NCBI GenBank assembly: GCA_937925385.1
Contig: CALEWN010000333.1
Location: forward strand, 1-13,221
DNA: 13,221 nt
Direction: 5' to 3'
Source: an uncultured Senegalimassilia sp.
GTDB lineage: Bacteria > Actinomycetota > Coriobacteriia > Coriobacteriales > Eggerthellaceae
A program made the translations under genes and the position numbers. This document shows positions 1 to 5,776 of this stretch, piece after piece. Position 1 is the first letter of the stretch; each line of letters begins with the position of its first letter. Under the pieces are notes generated by a model. It worked only from the letters and a program-made list of their open reading frames with translations, did not search any database and was not told the origin of the DNA.

Positions 1-38
1 CGAGCTAGGTGCGACCGCGATGTGCCCATAAGGAGTTT

Positions 39-80
39 GAAGACCTCCCATTTCCCGGAAACGGGAATCGGGAGGTCTTC
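39..80 (+). terminator. Long hairpin, probable terminator of the gene upstream of the window
   Basis: An 11-bp perfect stem (39-49 with 70-80) encloses a second 6-bp stem (52-57 with 62-67) capped by a GAAA tetraloop. The tail after the stem is only weakly T-rich (CTATATG), so this is either a terminator with a poor U-tract or a structured 3' end. It lies about 120 nt before the next gene, and no coding frame covers it. Confidence 0.55.
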
Positions 81-134
81 CTATATGCGTATGTGCGAAC
101 CCTGGCGAAGGCCGATGGAATGGTTGTGAGCGGA

Positions 135-171
135 TTGCGCCTGATATGCTACCGAGATAAAATCCTATTAA
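135..171 (+). promoter_or_regulatory. Candidate promoter of the PerR-like gene with an overlapping PerR-box-like sequence
   Basis: TTGCGC (135-140) and TAAAAT (158-163, five of six matches to the -10 consensus) are separated by 17 bp. Overlapping the -10, bases 157-171 read ATAAAATCCTATTAA, which fits 9 of 14 positions of the Bacillus PerR box TTATAATnATTATAA. The position would suit autoregulation. The box match is modest and the assignment is an inference. Confidence 0.35.
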
Positions 172-203
172 GAAAAAACCAGTAAAGAGATAGGAGCAAC
201 GCG

Positions 204-623
204 ATGACTGCGAACGAACAGGTTCAGAGCCCGCGCGGCTCGCGCAACACCAAACAGCGTGCGGTGGTGCTCGATGCGGTGCGCTCGCTGCACAATCACC
301 CGACGTCGGCGGACATATACGACGTGGTTCATCGCGATCACCCCAACGTGTCCCGCGCCACCGTGTACCGCAACTTGAGCGTGTTGTCGGATCGCGGGGA
401 GGTCTTGCGCATCCCCGTGCCAAATGCGGCAGACCGCTATGATTTCCGCTGCGACGACCATTTTCATGCGAAGTGCAGCCGTTGCGGCGGCGTTTTCGAT
501 ATCGAAACGGAGGGGGTTGATCCCCTTGCTCGCATCGTGAACGACTATGGCTTCAAGGTAACGGGTTTTGATCTGGCGTTTTCGGGCGTGTGCCCCGATT
601 GCCGCGACAAGAACGGGGAATAG
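204..623 (+). CDS. perR: Fur-family transcriptional regulator, PerR-like peroxide sensor
   Basis: This is a 139-residue DNA-binding metalloregulator. The winged-helix region includes HPTSADIYD (32-40) and the recognition segment SRATVYRNL (50-58). The C-terminal half holds the structural zinc site, C91/C94 and C130/C133. Aligned with Bacillus PerR at a constant offset of five residues, all five regulatory metal ligands are present: H32, D80, H86, H88 and D99 (PerR H37, D85, H91, H93, D104). That pattern favours a peroxide-sensing PerR over an iron-sensing Fur or a zinc-sensing Zur. The ATG start is supported by AGGAG at 192-196, 7 nt upstream. No catalase, peroxidase or rubrerythrin gene is adjacent, so the targets are elsewhere or it acts globally. 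The family is certain; the PerR subtype is inferred from the ligands. Confidence 0.85.
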   Translation: MTANEQVQSPRGSRNTKQRAVVLDAVRSLHNHPTSADIYDVVHRDHPNVSRATVYRNLSVLSDRGEVLRIPVPNAADRYDFRCDDHFHAKCSRCGGVFDIETEGVDPLARIVNDYGFKVTGFDLAFSGVCPDCRDKNGE

Positions 624-984
624 CGGCGCGCGTTGATGCGTGCCCGACCTGCGTGCTAGAGGGCATGGGTCGCAAGACAGGCGATCGTTGCGGCTGGTTC
701 GCGGCCAGGGCGCAAGGTTGCGGGTGCGGGACAAATCGAGCGGCTTCCCGTTCCGCGTAGAAATCGTGCAGGGCGGAAAGCTGTTGAAAATCACGGTTTG
801 GATGGCGCGTTGCGCGTGGTATACTCGATTGGCTTATGGGAAGGTCCTGTAAGCATTGGTAATGTAGGCCCCCGAGACATGTTTGTTGCACTGCTAAAAG
901 GGAGCATCTCCTGCAAGCGAACATGGTTTATGTAGCAATCATTCATGACGAAGGGTCCCCGGCAAAGTATGGAAGGGGTCCGTT
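624..984 (+). other. Non-coding interval: perR 3' end and rpsA promoter/leader
   Basis: No convincing gene is seen in these 361 bases. Just after the perR stop there is a 7-bp hairpin with one G-U pair (625-631 with 638-644) and no T-tract. The rest carries the rpsA promoter and a leader of about 150 nt. A 70-codon open frame at 640-852 has no ribosome binding site, ends in the promoter and has arginine-rich composition typical of spurious frames in GC-rich DNA. Confidence 0.6.
798..825 (+). promoter_or_regulatory. Extended -10 promoter of rpsA
   Basis: TGG followed by TATACT (-10 at 820-825) forms an extended -10 element. A weak -35 (TTGGAT, 798-803) lies 16 bp upstream. Transcription would start near 832, leaving a leader of about 150 nt before the rpsA start. 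The same TGGTATACT string occurs in front of the acyltransferase gene on the other strand. Confidence 0.55.
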
Positions 985-2187
985 TTGACCGACATCAAGA
1001 ACACGTCCGTCATCGACTTCGAGGACATCTCCGACGATCAGATGAATCAGATGATCGACGGCACGCTGACCGAGTTCGACGAGGGCGACCTGGTCAACGG
1101 CACGGTTGTCAAGATCGAGCATGACGAGGTGCTGGTGGACATCGGATTCAAGTCCGAGGGCGTTGTGCCCGTCCGCGAGCTGTCCATCCGCAAGGACGCC
1201 GATCCGTCCGAGATCGTCAGCCTCGGCGACGAGATCGAGGCTCTGGTCCTGCAGAAGGAGGACAAGGACGGCCGTCTGATCCTGTCCAAGAAGCGTGCCG
1301 AGTACGAGCGCGCCTGGATCAGCGTTGAGGAGAAGTTCAAGGCTGGCGAGACCGTCACCGGCGAGGTTATCGAGGTTGTCAAGGGCGGCCTGATCCTGGA
1401 CATCGGCCTGCGCGGCTTCCTGCCTGCGTCTTTGGTCGACCTGCGTCGCGTCAAGGACCTGGACATGTACCTGCACACCGAGATCGAGGCCCGCGTCATC
1501 GAGATGGACCGCAACCGCAACAACGTTGTCCTGTCCCGTCGCGTGCTGCTTGAGGAAGGCCGCAAGAACGAGCGCGCTGAGATCCTCTCCAAGCTGTCCA
1601 AGGGCATGCGCCTCAAGGGCACGGTTTCCAGCATCGTCGACTTCGGCGCCTTCGTTGACCTGGGCGGCATCGACGGTCTGGTCCACATCTCCGAGCTGTC
1701 CTGGAACCACGTCAACCATCCGTCCGAGGTCGTCAAGGTCGGCGACGAGGTCGAGGTCGAGGTTCTGGACGTCGATCTGCAGCGCGAGCGCATCTCCCTG
1801 GGTCTGAAGCAGACCACCGAGGATCCGTGGATTAAGCTGGTCGAGAGCTACCCGGTCGGCTCCATCGTCGACGGCAAGGTCACCAAGACCGTTCCGTTCG
1901 GCGCCTTCGTTGAGCTGGGCCAGTCCATCGAGGGTCTGGTGCACATCTCCGAGATGGCCATGCGCCACATCGACACGCCTGCTCAGGTCGTCAAGCCCGG
2001 CGACATGGTCAAGGTCAAGGTCATGGAGATCAACCCCGACCGTCGTCGCATCAGCCTGTCCATGAAGGCTGCTGCTGCTGAGATGGGCTTCGAGATTCCC
2101 GTGGACGAGTCCATCCAGGTTGAGGAGAAGCCGGCTAAGAAGCGCGAGAAGAAGGCTGACAAGCCCGCTGAGGAGCAGGCTGAATAA
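985..2187 (+). CDS. rpsA: 30S ribosomal protein S1 (four S1 domains)
   Basis: S1 binds mRNA on the small ribosomal subunit and promotes translation initiation. The 400-residue protein has four S1/OB-fold RNA-binding domains at about 34-104, 120-188, 206-276 and 291-361. Domains 3 and 4 carry the classical FGAFV...GLVHISE pattern (220-237 and 305-323). A charged Lys/Glu tail (about 370-400) follows. The length fits the shorter four-domain form rather than the six-domain proteobacterial form. The start is TTG at 985, preceded by GGAAGGGG (971-978) at 6 nt; no in-frame ATG lies upstream. Codon use is strongly biased (GTC, AAG, GAG, CTG), as expected for a highly expressed gene. It is monocistronic, with its own promoter and terminator. 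Confidence 0.97.
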   Translation: MTDIKNTSVIDFEDISDDQMNQMIDGTLTEFDEGDLVNGTVVKIEHDEVLVDIGFKSEGVVPVRELSIRKDADPSEIVSLGDEIEALVLQKEDKDGRLILSKKRAEYERAWISVEEKFKAGETVTGEVIEVVKGGLILDIGLRGFLPASLVDLRRVKDLDMYLHTEIEARVIEMDRNRNNVVLSRRVLLEEGRKNERAEILSKLSKGMRLKGTVSSIVDFGAFVDLGGIDGLVHISELSWNHVNHPSEVVKVGDEVEVEVLDVDLQRERISLGLKQTTEDPWIKLVESYPVGSIVDGKVTKTVPFGAFVELGQSIEGLVHISEMAMRHIDTPAQVVKPGDMVKVKVMEINPDRRRISLSMKAAAAEMGFEIPVDESIQVEEKPAKKREKKADKPAEEQAE

Positions 2188-2223
2188 GCTGACCTAAGCT
2201 TCAAGCAATCGCTTAGCATCCGC

Positions 2224-2255
2224 AAGGCCCCCGGCATACGCCGGGGGCCTTGTTG
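2224..2255 (+). terminator. Rho-independent terminator of rpsA
   Basis: A 12-bp perfect GC-rich stem (2224-2235 with 2240-2251) with an ATAC loop is followed by TGTTGCGT. It begins 37 nt after the rpsA stop. A smaller hairpin (CTAAGC 2194-2199 with GCTTAG 2211-2216) precedes it. Confidence 0.9.
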
Positions 2256-2316
2256 CGTCTGAGGGCTGCCGAAGGATTCCCAAGGCTGGGACTGCAGGGT
2301 GCAAGGTATTCGGTTG

Positions 2317-2410
2317 ATGCTGTAGCGTTATGCCATATTTTCCGCGGCAATAGGCATCCTTCGCCTAGGCGCGAGTAATGCCGGCAAAGCTACAGCATAG
2401 TCGTTTTTTC
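2317..2410 (+). ncRNA. Candidate small structured RNA of unknown class
   Basis: ATGCTGTAGC (2317-2326) and its exact complement (2389-2398) would close a 62-nt interior that can form at least one further hairpin (TAGGC 2351-2355 with GCCTA 2363-2367) and alternative ATGCC/GGCAT pairings. A run of six T (2404-2409) follows 5 nt after the closing stem. It lies between two terminators, in DNA with no gene. I do not recognise a riboswitch or known RNA family, and no clear promoter is visible upstream. A degenerate mobile-element remnant is the alternative. Confidence 0.3.
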
Positions 2411-2535
2411 ACGCGACTTCATCGTTTACGGATATTGGAAACCTTAAGAGTCGGAAAAAAGGTTGCGATGAGCATGAATCAAGCAGGAGGCGTGCGTAAG
2501 GGGCCCTATCATCAGCGCTTTCCGCTCAACGCAAA

Positions 2536-2582
2536 TCGGGCCGCAATCGTGATGCGTTGATTCGCATACGATTGCGGCCCGA
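2536..2582 (-). terminator. Terminator of the minus-strand acyltransferase gene
   Basis: A 15-bp perfect inverted repeat (2536-2550 with 2568-2582) continues, after a one-base bulge, into a 5-bp stem (2552-2556 with 2563-2567) with a 6-nt loop. On the minus strand the stem is followed by TTTGCGTT, and it lies 37 nt beyond the acyltransferase stop codon. Confidence 0.8.
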
Positions 2583-2619
2583 CATCGTTCGGTTCGCACG
2601 CTCGTTTGTCAGGATGCGT

Positions 2620-4779
2620 CTATTCCTGCGGGTGCTCCCCAAGGCTGCTGGCTATGTTGGTGGCAATGGAGGCCACGGCTGCCTGCTGGGCTGCGATGGC
2701 CTTTGAGGTAGCGGCCTCCATAGGCGTTTCGGCATGCGCTACCTGGTCGCCCTCCTTGTGTTCAGGCAGAAGACTTCCGATGGCTTCGTGAACCATGTCG
2801 ATATAAGCCTGCGCGCCTTCCGAGGACAAGTGCGTGCCGTCGCCATCGAACCAGGTGCCGTGAGAGGCGCTCAGGTCGTACCAATCGATGACCTGCACGT
2901 TGCTGTAACGCTCGGCAGCGCGATCGAGCGCAGCGTTCGTCTCCGCCATCCAGCTTTGCGGGCTGCGGGTGTTCACGAAGAACACGTGCTTGTCGGTGCC
3001 CACCACGCCAAGCAGGTCGTCCAGCTGTTCGTCGGTGACCTGCCCGTTCGTTCCCAGGGCGAACACCACTACGTCGCCGACGATGTCCTGCTCGGCATAG
3101 GAGCGGTAGACCTCCTGGCCAACGGTGAGCTGGCGGTTCACGGCGGCATCGATGGCGCCGTAGGGGAACGTTTCGGTGAAGTTGGGGATGGCGCGCACCG
3201 ATACCGAGTCGCCGATCATAAGCACGTCGAGCTTGGGTTTCTCGGCTGCAGCGGAGGTGCCCGATGCGTCTGCGGGCAAGCCTGCAACATGCGCCGATTC
3301 GTCCTTCAGCAGATCGCCGCCTTCAAGTGCGGAGGTGTCGGGGACGAAGATCAGCCCGCCGATGCAGATGATGGTGAGCAAGGAGGCAGCCGTCGTGGGC
3401 AGGGCGTGGGTGCGAAGCCAGTCGACAAGCAGAATCTGCCCGCTGCGCACGTTGCCCACGAACTTCCCGATGGCGCCATGGCGGATGGGGTCTTCCACGA
3501 ACTTATAGGAGAACCATGAGATGCCGAAGATGACGGCAAGCTCCACCAGGTACATCCACCACGGGGTGCCGTCGATGTTGCTGCGCGGGTTCATAAGCAG
3601 AAGGATGGGGTAGTGCCACAGGTACATGCCGTAGGAGTGCAGGCCGATCCATACGAGCGGCTTTGCGGCGAAGACCTTCGCCAACAGGCTTGACGGGTGC
3701 ACGATGACGGCGATGATGACCATGGTGATCACGGAGGCGAGCAAGATACCGCCGCGATACATGAACGCCGATGTTCCCTCGATGCCCGCCATCATGGCCA
3801 CCAAGCCTATGAGCGCGATGCCGCCCACGGCGTCGAGCGCCAGCCGCACGTTGCGGTCCAGATGGATCTCGTTATTCGCGCCAAGCTGGTTCGACGGCCA
3901 TACGAACGCAAGCCATGCGCCGATGAGCAGGCTGAATGCGCGGGTGTCGGTTCCGTAGTACACGCGCGAGGGGTCGGCATCGGGATTGAACAGAAGTGCC
4001 ATCTCAAGCGCGGATGCCAGTGCGAGTACGAAGGTGGCGTTGCGCATATGGCTGCGCTTCACGCCGAACTTGTGCGCAAGGATGAGGACTACGGGCCAAA
4101 CCACGTAGAACTGCTCCTCGATGGCAAGCGACCAGAAATGGGTGACGGGGCTGGGGGCGCCCAGTGCGTCGAAGTAGGACACGTCGCGCAGGATGTACCA
4201 CCAGTTGGTAACCCAGCAAAGCGCAGCCCACATGTCCTCGCGCAGCTTCGTGAGCAGGCTGTGGTCGAACAGCGTGCAGAGCACGGCGGTGCATATGATG
4301 ACGAAGGCGATGGCAGGGAACAGGCGTTTCACGCGGCGCAGCCAGAATTGGGGCAAGTTGATGGTACCCGTGGAATCCCATTCGATAAGCAGCAGGCTGG
4401 TGATGAGGTAGCCTGACAGCACGAAGAACACGGTGACGCCGAGCAGGCCGCCGGGCATCCAGGCCATGCCCATGTGATAGGCGATGACGCCGAGCACGGC
4501 AAGCGCGCGCAGGCCGTCGAGGGCGGGGATATAGCGCGATTTCTTGCGCTGGGGTTGTTCCGGGTTCCGAGGTGCGCTTGCGCTGCGCGACGATGCGCCG
4601 TCGTGACGGCTGCCCGTTGCAGTGCTTGCGCGATGGGTAGAGCGCGATGAGGCGGATGAACCGCTTGCGGCGTGGCCGTGCGTGCCGGAACGTTGTTGAG
4701 CGTACGTGTTGTGTGCGGGGGCCGCGTAGTCGCTTCGCGAACGATTGCGTGTGTGGCTCCCAGCCGGCGTTTCCGGCAT
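2620..4779 (-). CDS. Membrane acyltransferase (AT3/OatA type) with C-terminal SGNH hydrolase domain
   Basis: This 719-residue protein probably transfers acyl (often acetyl) groups across the membrane onto cell-envelope polysaccharide or peptidoglycan. Residues 1-80 are a hydrophilic Ser/Arg/Thr/Ala/His-rich segment, likely cytoplasmic. Residues 83-480 are a multi-helix acyltransferase-3 domain opening with LDGLRALAVLGVIAYH, including the family's conserved R91 and H102. After a short linker (481-515) comes an extracytoplasmic SGNH domain with GDS (S525), GTN (N578) and DGTH (D647, H650), so the catalytic set looks intact. An Ala-rich tail ends it. The ATG at 4779 has AAGGGA upstream and a promoter about 50 nt further; the frame stays open to 5445 antisense to coaE, but that extension is not protein-like. 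The architecture matches peptidoglycan O-acetyltransferase OatA and related exopolysaccharide acyltransferases; the substrate cannot be told. Confidence 0.9.
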   Translation of the reverse strand: MPETPAGSHTRNRSRSDYAAPAHNTYAQQRSGTHGHAASGSSASSRSTHRASTATGSRHDGASSRSASAPRNPEQPQRKKSRYIPALDGLRALAVLGVIAYHMGMAWMPGGLLGVTVFFVLSGYLITSLLLIEWDSTGTINLPQFWLRRVKRLFPAIAFVIICTAVLCTLFDHSLLTKLREDMWAALCWVTNWWYILRDVSYFDALGAPSPVTHFWSLAIEEQFYVVWPVVLILAHKFGVKRSHMRNATFVLALASALEMALLFNPDADPSRVYYGTDTRAFSLLIGAWLAFVWPSNQLGANNEIHLDRNVRLALDAVGGIALIGLVAMMAGIEGTSAFMYRGGILLASVITMVIIAVIVHPSSLLAKVFAAKPLVWIGLHSYGMYLWHYPILLLMNPRSNIDGTPWWMYLVELAVIFGISWFSYKFVEDPIRHGAIGKFVGNVRSGQILLVDWLRTHALPTTAASLLTIICIGGLIFVPDTSALEGGDLLKDESAHVAGLPADASGTSAAAEKPKLDVLMIGDSVSVRAIPNFTETFPYGAIDAAVNRQLTVGQEVYRSYAEQDIVGDVVVFALGTNGQVTDEQLDDLLGVVGTDKHVFFVNTRSPQSWMAETNAALDRAAERYSNVQVIDWYDLSASHGTWFDGDGTHLSSEGAQAYIDMVHEAIGSLLPEHKEGDQVAHAETPMEAATSKAIAAQQAAVASIATNIASSLGEHPQE

Positions 4780-4831
4780 GATGCTTCCCTTCTCATCTGC
4801 TGCGCTCCCTTGATCCGCAGCACATCGCCCC

Positions 4832-4840
4832 AGTATACCA
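4832..4840 (-). promoter_or_regulatory. Extended -10 promoter of the acyltransferase gene
   Basis: Read on the minus strand, the sequence is TGGTATACT: a TATACT -10 (4832-4837) directly preceded by TGG (4838-4840). No good -35 is seen at the usual spacing. Transcription would start near 4825, about 45 nt before the ATG. It shares the 85-nt upstream region with the divergent coaE gene. Confidence 0.5.
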
Positions 4841-4966
4841 GTGCCGCCTACCGTAACCTGTCGGCAAATGATGGCATGTGCCGTGCTCTTCGGCCGTGCG
4901 GTGCGTGTATCATAGTATGAAGATATGCGTGAAGGGAACGTGGCGATGCCGACAAAGGAGGCAGGC

Positions 4967-5575
4967 ATGGGTATGAAGAAACTGTTCGTCATCGGCGGCA
5001 TGGGCGCCGGCAAATCGACGGCCCGCAAGGTTCTGGCCGAGCAGGGCGTCCCGTTTATCGATCTTGACAAGGTCGGGCACGACGTGCTGCTGTGGGATAC
5101 GGTCAAGGCCGATCTGGTAGAGGCGTTCGGTGCCGATATCCTGGGCTCTGACGGCCAGATCGTGCGTTCGAAGGTGGCGGCGAAGGCTTTCGCCACGCCG
5201 GCGGAGACGCGCAAGCTCAACCGCATCACCATGCCGCGCATCGAGGAGGCGTTCACCGACCAGCTCGACGAGCTTGAGCGCCAGGGAAACAAAGCCGTGG
5301 TGGTCGAGTACTCCGTCTTCAAGAACCGCCAGGTGTCCATGGCAAACGGCGCCGATGTGGTCATCGCCGTGCTCGCTCCGCTTGATGACCGCATCGCCCG
5401 TGCCGTCGCAAGCGGTTGGGATGAGGAGGATGTGCGCCGCCGCATCGCGCGTCAAATCGGCGATGCAGATCGTATCGAGCAAGCCGATGTGGTGTTTAAC
5501 AACGACGGCACGCCCGAGCAGCTGCGCGAGCATGTCGAGCAGTGGTGGCGCGAATACAGCAAAACGCTTGACTAG
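4967..5575 (+). CDS. coaE: Dephospho-CoA kinase
   Basis: CoaE catalyses the last step of coenzyme A synthesis, ATP-dependent phosphorylation of the 3'-hydroxyl of dephospho-CoA, in the cytoplasm. The 202-residue protein has a Walker A loop GGMGAGKS (10-17), the acceptor-site stretch IDLDKVGH (31-38), a lid-like arginine-rich segment (RRRIARQ, 157-163) and the typical C-terminal ADVVFNNDGTPEQL (173-186). The length is normal for the family. I chose the ATG at 4967 because AAAGGAGG (4954-4961) lies 5 nt before it; an upstream in-frame ATG at 4925 would put that strong site inside the gene. It sits upstream of uvrB, as is usual in Actinobacteria, with about 200 nt and a terminator between them. 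Confidence 0.93.
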   Translation: MGMKKLFVIGGMGAGKSTARKVLAEQGVPFIDLDKVGHDVLLWDTVKADLVEAFGADILGSDGQIVRSKVAAKAFATPAETRKLNRITMPRIEEAFTDQLDELERQGNKAVVVEYSVFKNRQVSMANGADVVIAVLAPLDDRIARAVASGWDEEDVRRRIARQIGDADRIEQADVVFNNDGTPEQLREHVEQWWREYSKTLD

Positions 5576-5614
5576 CGCGATTGTGCGATAAGCGCACAGG
5601 CGTGAGCATCGTGG

Positions 5615-5674
5615 GCCCCTGCGGCGCTGCGCACCCGATTTCGATCCGGTGCCCTGTGCGGCAGGGGCTTTTGC
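5615..5674 (+). terminator. Probable terminator after coaE, with alternative pairings
   Basis: GCCCCTGC (5615-5622) pairs with GCAGGGGC (5661-5668), followed directly by TTTT. The loop contains a hairpin GCACC/GGTGC (5631-5635 with 5648-5652) topped by a UUCG tetraloop. The downstream arm can instead form a tight local stem (5652-5656 with 5662-5666), so two foldings compete. Another 6-bp hairpin (5582-5587 with 5593-5598) sits just after the coaE stop. Confidence 0.65.
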
Positions 5675-5700
5675 GTTACCTGTATTCGCAAACCGAAAAA

Positions 5701-5736
5701 CGTACACTTGTTCTTTTCTATTAGGCGTGCTAGACT
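5701..5736 (+). promoter_or_regulatory. uvrB promoter with LexA (SOS) box-like operator
   Basis: TTGTTC (5708-5713) and TAGACT (5731-5736) are 17 bp apart, and TGC before the -10 makes it an extended -10 element. Bases 5701-5714, CGTACACTTGTTCT, match 10 of the 13 defined positions of the Gram-positive LexA box CGAACRNRYGTTYG. The box covers the -35, so bound LexA would block RNA polymerase. uvrB is an SOS gene in many bacteria, which supports the reading. No experimental evidence is visible here. Confidence 0.55.
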
Positions 5737-5776
5737 TCGAGCACTGATCGAAGGGAAGCGCCTGCGGAGGACGTGA

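Noticed and set aside
943..1968. 341-codon open frame antisense to rpsA
   Set aside because: It is a by-product of the strong codon bias of rpsA; the Leu/Asp/Val-rich product mirrors the sense strand and has no ribosome binding site or domain.
2378..2560. 60-codon plus-strand frame between rpsA and the acyltransferase gene
   Set aside because: It runs through the T6 tract and into a terminator stem, and lacks a ribosome binding site.
4780..5445. N-terminal extension of the acyltransferase frame antisense to coaE (222 extra codons)
   Set aside because: The extension lies opposite a clear coaE gene, has shadow-like composition, and the promoter and start at 4779 explain the gene without it.
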